Positions 45,483 to 57,438 of a stretch of 64,000 nucleotides of DNA are shown here, one piece after another (position 1 is the stretch's first letter; each line of letters starts with the position of its first letter). This DNA comes from Knoxdaviesia capensis (lineage: Eukaryota > Ascomycota > Sordariomycetes > Microascales > Gondwanamycetaceae). Both the position numbers and the translations under genes were made by a program. The notes beneath the pieces are model-generated. The model did not search any database. It saw nothing but the letters and a program-made list of their open reading frames with translations, and was not told where the DNA came from. The DNA is taken from positions 310,001 to 374,000 of the forward strand of contig LNGK01000010.1 of NCBI GenBank assembly GCA_001510575.1, read 5' to 3'.

Positions 45483-45958
45483 AGTGTCTTCTGCGCTTCT
45501 CTTATGCCCCCCCGCCGTCCTCCCCCTGAAATCCCGTATCCTGTGAACATTTTCTTCTTCTACTGAAGCTGACTCCCCCAATCTTCACTTCTGTTCTCTC
45601 TTGCTCATCATTGCTCACTACCGCAACTTCGCTGGCTTTGCTTCACTTTCAAAGATGCCCTTCTTTTTCTCTCCCTCACCCTTCATGTAATAACAGTCTC
45701 AGATAAAGCGTTCATAAGCTATCATGGCTTATTTTTTTTTCTCCATGGGTTAGGAACTTTGGTAATGACAACAAATTTTAGATCCATTGGACTTGTACCA
45801 ACAATATTTACTTGTTTCATTTCATTTACAGTTGCATCATGGCTGGATCTGGTGATGTAAGGGGGTATAATGCTTGCTAAGATACTGTGATCGCCTATCT
45901 GCAGACAGTATGACAACCAGCCACCTTCAAGCTTAACATTCCTGTCTGTCCGTCTGCA
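45483..45958. other. Convergent 3' region, GRX5 / gamma-glutamyltransferase
   Basis: 476 bp of AT-rich 3' flanks with T-runs. No gene is present. Confidence 0.5.
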
Positions 45959-48033
45959 TTACCACGCCGGATACGCCGCTCCGTCTCCCCGGGAATCACT
46001 TCCCGCCGACCAGATCGGAGTACCATCCACAGGATCAAGACTGTAGCGGATGATCTGGCCGCGACCAAACAATCCACGGCCCATCCCCGAAACAACCTTG
46101 ACCTCGTGTCCCAGGGCCTTCAAGCCCTCAATAGTCTCGGTCGGCATACCCTCCTCAACACACACGGTAAAGTCCAGCGGCGCGCCGGGGGTCTCGGCGC
46201 TAATGCAGACGCGCGGGGCATCCAGAGCCTGCTGCGGATCCAGCCGGCCCACAATCTGGCCAAGCAGGACCTGCAGGTGGCCCTGCGGCTGCATGAACCC
46301 GCCCATGACGCCAAACACGCTGTGCAGCGACCCGTCGGCCGGGTTGGTCACCAGGCCGGGGATGATGGTGTGGTAGGGCCGCTTGCGCGGCTCGAGCCGG
46401 TTGGGGTGGTCGGCGCGCAGACTGAAGTTGGCGCCGCGGTTCTGCAGCGTGAAGCCGCAGCCGCGCGGGACAATGCACGTGCCGAAGCCGCCGTAGTTGC
46501 TGTTGATGAACGACACGGCGTTGCCGGCGCTGTCGGAGACTGCAAAGTACACGGTGTCGGAGCTGGAGAGTGCGGGCGACACGAACGGCGGTTCGCCGTG
46601 CTCCGGCGGCGGGCCTGCATGCAGAGGGTCGAACTGTTTCGCGCGGTCCGCGAGGTATTCGGTCGAAATCAGACCCGCCGATGGCACCTTGGTGACGTTA
46701 GGGTCAGTGACGAACCACGAGGCATCGGAGAAACCGAGCCGGAGGGCTTCGATCACTGCGTGCAGGTACGGCGCCGTGTTGTGGTCCTCCGGGGTCCACA
46801 CCGGGATCTTTCCCTGCTTTTCCAGCTCCTGGATGATTCCCAGTGCCATGAGCGCCACGATGCCCTGTCCGTTGGGCGGGTGCTCCCACAGCTCCACCGG
46901 GCCGAGGCCATCGGGCCGCGGTTCGCCATCCAGGCCCTGGCCTGAGAAGCGGAGCGAGATCGGGTCCACAGGCTCGCTACCCACGTCCATGTGATGCTTC
47001 AAATCGTCCAGAGTTAGATGGCCACCGAGATCAGACACCACGCGCACCAGTTCCTCGGCGATTCGGCCAGTGTAGAAGCCGGCTTTACCGTTCTCGGCCA
47101 GAGAGCGGAAGGTCTGAGCCAGAGTCGGATTCTTCATGATTTCTCCAGACCGCGGGGCGCGAACACCGTCAGGGGCAGCTGGATCCTTCTTCAAGATCTC
47201 GGAGAAGTTGGGCGACGCGGCCCGGATAGTCTTCTCTGAGCGGCCCCACTAGAAGATTCACGACAATTTCATTAGGGACTAGCTCTTATTCCAGACCCCA
47301 ACTCGTAAGAGGCGCGGCGTGCGGGTGACTTACAGAGTAAGCAGTCAGTTCAGATACCGGAAACCCCTTCTCGGCAAGCTCAATAGCCGGAGCGAGCACA
47401 TCAGCAAAAGCCACGTTGCCACTGCCGAAACGGGCCACAGCATCCACCCAACCGGCCGGGGCACCGGGCACCGTCACAGCATGGACGCTGCTCATGGGAA
47501 TGGGAGCATCGACCCCTTCAGCCACGCCGAGGTCTTTGCGGATGGTGTCCAGGGTGCAGTTTGCGCCGGAGCGGCCGGAGCCGTTCAGGGCCGAGACGGT
47601 CTTGGTGGCGGCATCGAAGTACAGGAGGAACATGTCACCTCCGATTCCGGTCGAGCACGGCTCGGTAAGGTTGAGGCCGGCGGCTGGGATGATAATCAGT
47701 ATTTGTATAAAGTTCCACACCCCGGTATGCCATTGTTCAAAAACGTACCCACAGCAACAGCCGCATCCTACAGCCACCACGTCCGTGTTAGTCCAATCGT
47801 CAATCCCAACTGAAAGGACGGGTTATTCCAAGTGTTTTCTTTTGGTATCTTCCCCTTCATTCACTTACAACAGCATTGCCACCAGCCTTCAGAACCTTCA
47901 ATCCGCATTGTGCCGCCAACGGCTGGGTGCACGAGACGATGCCGTTGGTGCTGTGGACCACGCTCCGGCGGCTGGCAAAAGCAAATTCGGCTCGGCCGTC
48001 CGGAGGATGAACGGAAGACACGGGGAGAGGCAT
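45959..48033 (-). CDS. Gamma-glutamyltransferase family protein
   Basis: N-terminal nucleophile hydrolase that cleaves or transfers the gamma-glutamyl group of glutathione and related amides. Four exons, 48033-47869, 47767-47749 (19 nt), 47683-47334 and 47248-45959, give 607 aa. Landmarks are GIVSCTQPLAAQCGLKVLKAGGNAVDAAVAVAAGLNLTEPCSTGIGGDMF (partly from the 19-nt exon), GSGRSGANCTL, PPNGQGIVALMALGI and the processing site at about Thr410 in SSSDTVYFAVSDSAGNAVSF. The latter part has SNYGGFGTCIVPRGCGFTLQNRG and GVMGGFMQPQGHLQV. No signal peptide or membrane segment is seen, unlike secreted yeast and mammalian GGTs, so this resembles the cytosolic bacterial-type (YwrD-like) branch. A TATATATATA box lies about 120 bp upstream of the start. 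Autocatalytic activation is inferred, not shown. Confidence 0.93.
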
Positions 48034-49312
48034 GGCTGTCTTGTTCTTGAGCGGGTATAAAGGAGTTGTAAAATCCTGTGTTGTGAAGAGTGAAAAGTGC
48101 GGGGAGAGTATCTGGCGACAAGAAATGAAGATCGAAAGCAAGGGTCTTGAACTTGATATATATATAGCAGTTACGTATATAGCGTGGGCACTTAGACGGG
48201 GGAAGGAACTTTGGGCATTCTTTTCCCCTCTTCCGACCCGAGCCGGAGATGACTAATGGAGAATCACCGATAACTCGTGTTGCTGAAGACCGTCAGATCT
48301 TGGTGATGTTTACATGGCACGTTGGGGGGGTTTTGCATAAGATTTGCACCATAATTGAGGTTTTCTCCTACAAGTTTCAAGTCTCTTCCCCGATATTCAC
48401 ATGTTTCCACACAGAAGTTCAGGGTGAATGAGGGGTTCCGGAATTCCTGTAGGGCAATTGAGCACCAACATGATGGTAAACATGCCATTGACGACCGATA
48501 TTACCCTAGAGACTGGTGAAAATGGGATTTGATCAACGTCCTGGCTATTATTCGAACATAGCATCAGTGATTAAGATTTACTAAACATCTTCGAGATTGT
48601 CCGATGAAGGGGATATTTAGGAAGGGAGAAGCTCAAAGGCACGGCCAAGGACAGACCCTAACCCTACCTACACGGGTTAGTGTGAACTGAAGCATCCTTA
48701 TGCTTGCTTGTTAATGGCTTGTCAAAGAGCAAAGAACTTCCCGTTTATTACCTACCACCTGCCGACTTTCATAAAGTTGAACATAGTATCATCAGCCAAC
48801 CTTACGTATTCCTCATTATCTATAGTCAAAACTAATTTCGTTAAATCTCTAAATCCTAATTACAAGATGTAACAAGCCGACATAAAACAGCCCGAAACCC
48901 ACCCGAAAAAAGCCGTTTGAATTAGACCTGAAGATGGATTATCCGTAATTCATCCCGGCCATTGAATCCATCGCCCCCCACCGTGAATGGAACTCCGCAA
49001 GAGCCAAACTTGAACCAGTCATCATCATTCTGTTGCTTTTCGAACATCTTCAATCCGTCATCTTCCTCACTCTCTGCTGTGTTTTCCGAGCCGGGACAGC
49101 ATCGTCCTGTCTGGCTATACGTTTCTCCGTCTTTTGCCACGTTTGCGTCTGTCTTCGTCAGCAGTTTGAGTTCTCTTCGGGCTCCTTCACCGGCTCTCGA
49201 AGCTTCCTCTGGATGTGACTCGACGCCCAGTCGTTGCAGCATATTCCGCTAATCTCGGCAATCAGAAGCGTTCCATTCCTGTCGTTATCTGCCGATCTCG
49301 AAAACCTCTCTC

Positions 49313-49344
<32 letters not shown>

Positions 49345-49411
49345 ACACGTGTATTGTCCCCGGCGGCATATACACACTTCTCGACTCTCCTCCCTGCCTC
49401 CATTCTCGACC
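48034..49411. other. Divergent intergenic region, GGT / RNF10
   Basis: Contains the TATATATATA element (48156-48165) for the minus-strand GGT gene, a telobox-like CCCTAACCCTA (48656-48666), a CA tract (about 49333-49348) in the RNF10 leader, and CT-rich sequence before the ATG at 49412. No gene is seen. Confidence 0.5.
48156..48165 (-). promoter_or_regulatory. TATA box of the gamma-glutamyltransferase gene
   Basis: TATATATATA, palindromic, 123-132 bp upstream of the GGT start on the minus strand, a typical distance for a TATA element plus a short leader. Confidence 0.4.
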
Positions 49412-51493
49412 ATGTCTTCCAACCCCTCAAACATCGGCAAAGCACTCTCATCACCCGCCTACAGCAACTTGATCCCCCAATCCAGCAGCAACAACAACGC
49501 GAGCTCGGCCTCGTCAACCGCGCCGTTCGAGTCCCGGCGTCCGACTTCTTCCGTCTCAACTGCCCCCCAGGCGGCCCCTAGAAAGGCCCAGGCTTCGCGG
49601 AAGCAGCACCGGAACCAGCGCCGACCTGGAGCCGCTTTCGGCTCCTGGGACGACGTCGATGATGACATGGCGGAACTGAGAGCCCTTCGCCAACCCACCG
49701 GCCGCCGTGGCCAGACCTCCATCACCCACCTGCTCAACTACTCGGTGTCGTCGCGCTGGGAACGCGACCGCGAGAACTACGCCCGATCGTACCGCCGGAA
49801 TCCTACCTGGGGACCCGGATCCGGTCACCACGCGGCCGACAAGTCCAGGTACATCCACGCAAACTATCGGTTCGTAGTCTCGCCCGAGGGGTACTACGGC
49901 GCCCACGCTGCGAACGCCGACGAACGCCTCGACTGGACGAATGTGCTCCAGGTCATCGCCTCGGCCGAGTCGCAGGCTTCCTCGTGCCCCATCTGCCTGT
50001 CTGAGCCGGTTGCCCCGCGCATGGCAAACTGCGGCCATATCTTCTGCCTGGCCTGCCTCATCCGATACATGAACTCCTCCGTCGACGATGAAAACCCGCA
50101 AAAGCCCAACCGCTCTACAAAGTGGAGAAAGTGCCCGCTGTGTGAGGATCCTGTGCATCTCCCTGATGTTCGGCCCGTGCGATCGTATTCCGGCCAGGAG
50201 ACCACCCTCCCGCGACCCGGTGACGACGTTGTGCTGCGACTTATGGCCCGAACCTCGAAGTCTACCTTGGCGTTACCCCGTGGAAGCGGACAGGAAGCCC
50301 TCGATGCCGGAAACGACGTGCCGTGGCATTTCGCGGCCAACGTGCTGGACTACGCGAGAATCATGAAGGGCACTGCTGCATACATGGAGGAACAGTTTGA
50401 TGCTGAGATTGCCGCGTTGACTGATCTGGAGAAGACCGATGAGATGCTGTATGGAGAGGATGGAGAGTGGACTCAGCGGGCTGTCCGGGCGATTCAGCAA
50501 GCCAAAGAGAAGGTGAAGGGCCTTGGGGAAAAGGAACTGGCCGCCCCCTTCCCGACACCGGCATCACAACAAGCACAGCAGCAGCCAACACGCACCACTT
50601 CTTCCGAATCGGAGGACTACTACTTCTTCTACTCTGCGCCGCCCCACCTGTATCTCTCTCCGCTCGACATCCGCATTCTGAAGGCCAAGTACGGCCCGTT
50701 CTCGTCCTTCCCGTCGACCCTGCTACCCCGCGTCGAGCACATCTCCACCGGCCACGCCGTCGACGAGGCCCTCCGCCGCCGGGCGCGGTACCTAGCTCAT
50801 CTCCCGTCAGGATGCATGATCAGCTTCCTGGAATGCGACTGGACGGATATCATCCCTGCGGACATCTTGAGCCAGTTTTCCGATGACATTGCGCGCCGTC
50901 GACGTCGGAATCACGACAAGGCCGCCCAGGAGGAGCGCGAGCGCCTCCAGGCCGAGAGGCTGGAGGCCGCATCCATGCGCAGCAGTATTGGCGCGCCGCG
51001 GCGGTACGAGCCGGCCGATGGGTTCGCAGCTGGTGGCGGAAGCGCGTCTGGCTTCGCCGGGGCCGAGTCGTACGACCGCGTGCTGGACCCGTCGGACTTC
51101 CAGCCTCTGGCTGGCACCACGCCGCCATCGCGCCCGGGCTTTGCCGCCCTGGCCGACCTATCTACGAGCCCCCCCACGAACTCCAAGACCGTGTGGGGAA
51201 CGCCGGCTGTGCCGGCCTCGCCGACGCTGGATGGTGACCACGCCGCCGCCATTGCTGCTTCCGCCGGCCCTGTGGACGACGGCTGGCTCAAAGACGAGGA
51301 TGTCCTGTCAGCGGCAGATATTGCGCTGAATTTCCAGGGCTTGGGCCTGGATAAGGGTGCTGGCTCATCTGGACAGGCCGGTGCTGCTGCTGCTGCCGCC
51401 GCTGCTGCGACTCCTGCGCCCACCGCGGGCGGAAAGAAGAAGAAGAAGCAGAAGATCACCTTGATGAGTACTGGCGGTCGTCGGGGTCTGTGA
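49412..51493 (+). CDS. RING finger protein, RNF10/Mag2 family
   Basis: Single exon, 693 aa from MSSNPSN. An in-frame ATG at 49349 lies 21 codons upstream within CA-rich leader sequence and is less likely. The N-terminal part is Ser/Asn-rich. The conserved domain reads ITHLLNYSVSSR, then RYIHANYRFVVSPEGYYGAHAANAD and a RING: SCPICLSEPVAPRMANCGHIFC..CL, with the second cysteine pair in WRKCPLCEDPVHLPDV. Past this comes YYFFYSAPPHLYLSPLDIRILKAKYG, a family hallmark, and LAHLPSGCMISFLECDWTDI. The C-terminal region is low-complexity, ending in KKKKKQKITLMSTGGRRGL. RNF10 and Mag2 are E3 ubiquitin ligases acting on 40S ribosomal proteins during ribosome quality control. Yeast Mag2 is about 670 aa, close to this. 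Confidence 0.9.
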   Translation: MSSNPSNIGKALSSPAYSNLIPQSSSNNNASSASSTAPFESRRPTSSVSTAPQAAPRKAQASRKQHRNQRRPGAAFGSWDDVDDDMAELRALRQPTGRRGQTSITHLLNYSVSSRWERDRENYARSYRRNPTWGPGSGHHAADKSRYIHANYRFVVSPEGYYGAHAANADERLDWTNVLQVIASAESQASSCPICLSEPVAPRMANCGHIFCLACLIRYMNSSVDDENPQKPNRSTKWRKCPLCEDPVHLPDVRPVRSYSGQETTLPRPGDDVVLRLMARTSKSTLALPRGSGQEALDAGNDVPWHFAANVLDYARIMKGTAAYMEEQFDAEIAALTDLEKTDEMLYGEDGEWTQRAVRAIQQAKEKVKGLGEKELAAPFPTPASQQAQQQPTRTTSSESEDYYFFYSAPPHLYLSPLDIRILKAKYGPFSSFPSTLLPRVEHISTGHAVDEALRRRARYLAHLPSGCMISFLECDWTDIIPADILSQFSDDIARRRRRNHDKAAQEERERLQAERLEAASMRSSIGAPRRYEPADGFAAGGGSASGFAGAESYDRVLDPSDFQPLAGTTPPSRPGFAALADLSTSPPTNSKTVWGTPAVPASPTLDGDHAAAIAASAGPVDDGWLKDEDVLSAADIALNFQGLGLDKGAGSSGQAGAAAAAAAAATPAPTAGGKKKKKQKITLMSTGGRRGL

Positions 51494-53268
51494 GCATTGA
51501 TTGGAAGATCATGCTTTCGCGGCCTCCATCTCGTGCCTTCTGATTCTGCGGTTGGCGTTTTTGCTTTAGCCCTTTGTACTACGTTTCTTTTCTTCTTGCT
51601 TTTGGTTTGCACATCTAGCATCGGCGAAACAGCCGTCAGTATTCCTCTCAGAATAGGCAGGGAGTACTAGGACCAGGTGTTTTTATCTTTTATCTTGCCC
51701 TTTTTGTTTTTTTTTCTCTCCGATTTCTTGTTCTCTATCCAGGTTTCTGGTTCCATTTGCCGTACATAGGTTTCTTTTCCCCATGCTTCATTTTGTTCGT
51801 CATTCGAGTGGTCTACTCGCGCGTCCGTTTGCGGAGTTGTTTCGAGCATGTATTTGCCAAACCTCTCTCGCGCACAGCATTCAACTCCGATATAGCTCTG
51901 CGAGAGCTTCACGGTTGATTCTAACAGCCAGTCACATGATTCCTCAATACATATAGCCACCGGTCAGTTGCTCGTCTTGAGCTTATCTGCTGTAATAATA
52001 TAACTGGGATTTCAAATGATATGATATTGAGATGACCTAGAGTTCCAGGTATTTGCCCGGCGAAACCACTGTCCAGTCTTTTCTCATGAACTTGTGATCC
52101 TCTTCGTCTTCCATCAACCCTTAGTTCCCTGGCTCGGCTTAAATTGAGGATCCTGGACTTCGGACCATACCGGCTTCCGAAGCGGCTACTGCAGGGATTG
52201 ACTGCTAAAGCATGGAAAAAGCAGAATCTGCATGTTTATCGGGTGCCATGTCACTCTGTATCTGCTAACCGAGAAAGCACGCTCGGTTTTCTGTAGTCCG
52301 ACGAGAAAGGAAAAGGAAAGTCAAAAGTTGCAAGTTGAAAGTCAAAAGAAATGGTATCTTAATCCCGTCGAAGCCCGAGCATACAGTTTACCACCAGAGA
52401 AAAGGAGATGCCTGCCGTCGCACTGGAGAGACAAACCCAGTCCGCCAACCAAGTCCAAAATTACCCCATTCTCCACCACAAAGAATATCAAGAAAAAGAA
52501 ATTCAGGTGCAGAGGGAACGACACATCGAAAATGTACCTAGAGTAGCACAAGCGTCGTTGCTGACACTGGCTACTCTTACACGCATCTACCTTGAAAAGC
52601 CGCCTCAGCAGGCAAGGAATAAATCAGCGTGGAAGCAGTTTGATATCGGAACAGCACATGGCAATCGGAAAATCCGAAAAGGAAGATCAAGGTGTAGAAG
52701 AAAATGGGGAATAATTAAGTATCAAAACCATAGAACACAGAAATCACAAAAACACATTCTCTCCCATCCTTCGGAGCATATGCAAGAAAAAGAAAAGCAG
52801 AGAAAAGGGTACATCAAACTCAGCGCGATGCAGCAGCGATATCTCATTACAAGAAAACAGGTGGGAGCCAGAACATAAAAAAATCAAATCAAAACAAGGA
52901 CTAGGAAACGTTCAACAAGAAACCATGATATTCGGGGAAGAAAAAAAAACAAAAAACAAAAAACCAACAACACGAACAGGAGCAGAAGCAAGATACACCA
53001 CCAGTCAAAAAGAAAATGAGTTGCATGCTGATGAAGGAGATTAAGCATTGCCAAATTCGGTATCAATCAAGGTTGACACCAGAAGATGTGCGAAATAGCA
53101 TGTGGGAAGCCAGAGAGGAATTGGGAATTAAGAAACGCTCGATCCGGGGAAAAGTCGTAATCAGTAGACGTTAGAGAAATTGAAGAGAAAGGTGAGAGGT
53201 TCATATATGATTAAGCGCCGACCGAAGTATCGTATAAAAAAGGTCTACACGCCTTGCAGTTAGTTCGC
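51494..53268. other. Convergent 3' region, 1.8 kb
   Basis: Unusually long for a convergent gap. T-rich near the RNF10 stop, A-rich toward the CBM48 gene stop (minus). The plus-strand ORF at 52408-52878 is Gln/Lys-rich because of A-rich sequence and has no recognised domain. Confidence 0.5.
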
Positions 53269-56200
53269 TTACTTCGAGCCACTAACAAGCTTGCGGAAGA
53301 AGGAGCTCAAGCGGTGCTTCTTCTTCTTCTCCGAGGGAGCGGCCTCAGTGGGCTTCACCGGCTCAGTGGTTCCGTTCTTAGCCGGCTCCTCAACAGCAGC
53401 AGGCTCAGCGGGCGCAGCAACCTCCTCCTTAGGAGCCTCGACGACAGGTTCGGCGGCCGGGGCAGCTTCGACAACGGGCTCAGGAGCAGCAGCCTCTTTG
53501 GGAGCCTCGACAACAGGCTCGGGAGCGGCAACCTCCTGAGGGGCTTCAACCACGGGCTCGGCCGGGGCCGGGGCCTCAATGACGGGCTCCGGGGTGGCAA
53601 CCTCCTTAAGAGCTTCTACAGCAGGTTCGGGCACAGCCTCAATAGGGGCCGGAGTGGCTTCCACCACAGGCTCAGGAGTGGCCTCCACCGGGGCGGGGGC
53701 GGGGGTAGCCTCAACCACGGGTTCAGGAGCAGGGGCTTCCACAACCGGCTCGGGGGCGGCAACCTCCTTCGGGGCCTCAGCCACAGGCTCAGCGGCGGCC
53801 TCCACAGGAGAAGGAGTAGCCTCGACCACGGGCTCCGGAACGGGAGCCGGGGCCTCGACGACCGGCTCGACAGGCGCAGGGGTTTCAACCACGGGCTCGA
53901 CGGGGGCCGGAGCAGGAGTCTCCTCGACGACCGGCTCAGGGGCAGGGGTTTCAACCACGGGCTCGACGGGGGCCGGAGCAGGAGTCTCCTCGACGACCGG
54001 CTCAGGGGCAGGCGCAACAGGCTCCTCCTTGGGGGCTTCCACAACCGGCTCGGGGACGGCGGCCGGTGCCTCCTCTTTAGCCTCCTCAACAGGGGCGGGA
54101 GTGGGCTCAGGCACAGGCTCGGCAGCCTTGACCTCTTCGACAGCGGCAGGCTCCTCAACCACGGGGGCGGGCTCCTCAACATTTTCAGGCTTAGGCTCCA
54201 ACGGAACAGCACCGGCCAGGGCAACGGTCGAAGCGCCGGGGGCAACAGAGCTGATTAGAGCATCCGCGGCAGTGGGCACGGGAGCGTCACCCGGGAGGGC
54301 ATCGCTGTTCTCGTACGACTCCTTGTCAAGCTTGACGTGCTTGTTAATGTCCTCGGTCGTCTCCGGGAGAGCATCACCAGGGGCCAAGGTGACGGGGTTG
54401 AGGGCACCGTTGGTGGCAGGCAGAGGGTTGATACCAATCGGCTTCTCAAGCTCCTCAGCGGCCGGAACCTCCACAACAGGGGCCTCGACAGCCGGAGCAG
54501 GCTCCTCCAAGGGGACGGCACCAGCCAAAGCAACGGTCGTGGACTCGGGAGTGACGGTATTGATGAAAACATCAGCTGGGGTAGCAATCGGGAGGCTCGA
54601 CTCAGGGATCATGTTCGCGGTGATGGGGGGCACCTCGACGTCAAGACCCGGAATCGCATCGCTCTTCTCGTACGAGGCTTCGTCCAGCTTCACGTGCTCG
54701 TTGATATCGCCGGCAATCTGGGGAACGACTTCACCAGGCGCCAGAGTAATCGGGTTAAGAGCACCATCGGCAGCGGGGAGAGGATTCACGCTCACAATCT
54801 TCTCCGGCTCAGCGACCTCAGCAGCCGGAGCCTCGACAGTCTCAGCGGCCTTGACGGGCTCTTCCAAAGGAACAGCACCGGCGAGAGCCACAGTTGTCGA
54901 CTCAGGAGTGACTGTGTTAATGACAGCATCCGCGGGGGTAGCAATAGGAAGGCTGGATTCGGGAATCATGTTCTCGGTCACGGGAGGAACATCCAGACCC
55001 GGAATGGCGTCGCTCTTCTCGTACGATGCCTCGTCTAGCTTAACATGCTCGTTGATATCACCGACGGTTTGAGGGACAGGCTCGCCAGCAGCCACGGTCA
55101 CGGGGTTCACGGCGCCAATCGTAGCAGGCAGCGGGTCAATGCTCACGGGCTTTTCCAGCTCAGCGGGCTCCGGGGCGGGAGTTTCCGAAGGCGCGGCAGA
55201 CTCTGCGGCGACCTGCTCGGGAGTCAGGAAGTTGTTGGGAATTCCCTTGTCGTCTGCTTCTTGAGGCATTGTGTGATCCAGAACCCATTCACCGTCAACA
55301 ACGAACTATCAAGAAGAGGAAGGGAGAGAGATGAAGAGGTTAGCTGGAGTATTGAACACGTAAAGCAGATTCACGCAAGAAGCTAAAGCCAGGAAACAAG
55401 CTAGGGTATATATAGTATGGAGGATATAAGAAGTCAGGGAGTGGGAATATTTTATCGGAAGACTGAAGGGAGGGAGGGAGGGAGGGAAAGGAGAAGATCA
55501 AAACAGAAGTCTTTGAGAAACGAAGGCAGGAGGAGAAACGGTATATAAGACGGGATGGATTGGGGAATGAGGAGTACCCATCCCCACCCATGTTGACTCT
55601 TTTGGAGGAGTATGTGAGGAAACGATAGGGGTGGCCCATTGAGCCTGAAGATCCTTGGTTGCCAGGGTCTCGTGGGGCCGAAAAAAAGTAAGAAAAAAAG
55701 AGGGTTCGTTCGGCATAGTCGATGTTGGTCACGTATAAGACCTTTTCCAGGGTTTCCAGTGCTCGGTTTGAACGAGTACACGTAAACATTGGTCTAATGC
55801 CTTGCAAAGGAACCGCTTGTTCGCCTCATATTCACTGTCATTGTGAAGTGATGACGGCGTCGAGTATCGTCGACAGTCGCTGTCAATTTTTTTTTCAGGT
55901 TGTCACGCAATCATGGAGCTCACCGCCTCGTCGACCGTGCACACTTGGCTATGTGGTAGTGTAGGCTACCACCGGGCGGGTGGTTCTGTTGGATCCTTTT
56001 TTTTCTCTCTAAAAAAAGACCCCCCCCCAACGGCCATGCTCCCTTGTGGTAAGTCGCATCGACATGCGTGCATGTCTCGCCAAGTTATCTTGACTAGATA
56101 CTGCTTCAACGTGGATTGGGAGGTTGAACTACAAACCCCGGCTCGTGCATGACCGTCTAATGGAAGCCGTACACCGGTGATGGTAGAAGGGATGGTTTAA

Positions 56201-57438
56201 CACTGTATCGTGGGTTCGCTGGGCCAGACAGATAGACAATGAGGGGGTAGAGTACAGTACTCTATACGGTGAGTGACAGGCCGCCCTTCCAAGGGAGATT
56301 GACTGCGATAAAAAAATGAAGATCATGACGAGGAGGCTGGTGGATGTGCTTTCTGGATCGGTGGGTGGTGGATGGGTTTTCTATGGGTCAAGGTCGAAAT
56401 TTTTTTTTCGGCTGTAGCCTTGCACAAAAATCCCAAAATGCCATTGGAACAAAAGAAGCTCCCAGTGGGTTCAGTCTATCATCCCCAACCACCGAAAGGA
56501 AAATTTGGGCAGGTAGCCGAACAAATGGCTGGCTCGACGTAACCAGACACCGAACGGGTACCATTCAAGGACAGTGTGCAAAGGTTGTGCAGAATATCTT
56601 GGAACTAATGAGATATCTGCATAGAAGCTTCGGCGCGGGCAGTGCTAAGAGGAAAGAATGAGTGCGAACCGATGCTTCAGGGCCGGTTTTAAAAGAAGCA
56701 CATGAACATGATCGCACAGAAAGGAGTGCTCAGGGACTTCTTGAGACAGGAGTTCAGTGATAAATGACATTCGAAAGGAACCACAGACACTTCTGTAGCG
56801 CAAATGCGGGACAGCCAGACGCAAGGGATACAGATCTGAACGTGGGTGAGGGGGAATGAGGAGAATGGTGGGATATACAAGAGGCCATATGAGCCAGTAA
56901 TAAAAGTAAAAAGCCGTGCATGGGGGAGCTGTGGATTGAATCACGAACCTTATAGAAAATCTTTTCGTCGCCAGCAAGAGACACAGTCTTCTCGAACGAG
57001 TCGCCCACACGGTCCAGCTGCACTGACTTGGACCAGTTATCGAAGGTTCCGGTCACGAAGACCTCGCTGGCCGGGTGGCTCCTATAATACAGCAAAAAAA
57101 TGGTCGCGAGAAGTGGTTAGAGCTTGAAATCTCATGGAGCCGTGAGGCTTCGGAGGCTAGCAGGAAGATGACGACTGATGTGAAGTGGCACGTGTGTCCG
57201 ATTTAAGACATTGTGAACCGGTTGATGATGCTGGATCTGCGAGCCGCATGTCGACAAACACGCAGTAGAACTCAGAATACCAATCGATGGTCACAGGGAG
57301 CGCTCAGTCACTGACCGAGTGTCTTCAATGAGCCATCATGAGTGGACAACAGAAAGCTAGAAACTGAATCCGAGACGCAGACCCTACAGTGCAGAGTTGC
57401 ATGGCGCATACATACCAGACAAACTTGAACGAGCCCAT
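53269..57438 (-). CDS. CBM48-domain protein, Crp1/Mdg1-like, with long repetitive tail
   Basis: Exons 57438-57416, 57081-56949 and 55305-53269 give 730 aa. MGSFKFVW/SHPASEVFVTGTFDNWSKSVQLDRVGDSFEKTVSLAGDEKIFYK/FVVDGEWVLDH is an AMPK-beta-type CBM48 glycan-binding module formed by all three exons, and NNFLTPEQ follows as in yeast Crp1/Mdg1. Crp1 binds cruciform DNA, Mdg1 acts in pheromone signalling; the role here is inferred only from the domain. After it come three copies of a repeat of about 118 aa (INPLPAT.GALNPVTLAPG.., STTVALAGAVPLEEP). Then about 240 residues of Pro/Glu/Val/Ala repeats follow (EPVVEAPAP type). The C-terminus is basic (KKKKHRLSSFFRKLVSGSK). The second intron is 1643 bp, far larger than others here, with donor GTTCGT; a promoter-like stretch at its 3' end makes an alternative short form from an internal ATG (55269) plausible. 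Confidence 0.82.
55306..56948 (-). other. 1.6 kb intron with promoter-like 3' part (CBM48 gene)
   Basis: Splices AAG to TTC, giving IFYK-FVVDGEW, which is the expected family join. The donor is GTTCGT and the acceptor TGATAG. On the minus strand the last 550 bp are pyrimidine-rich, with TATATATA at 55407-55414, about 100 bp before exon 3. No ORF inside shows coding signature. Confidence 0.65.
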
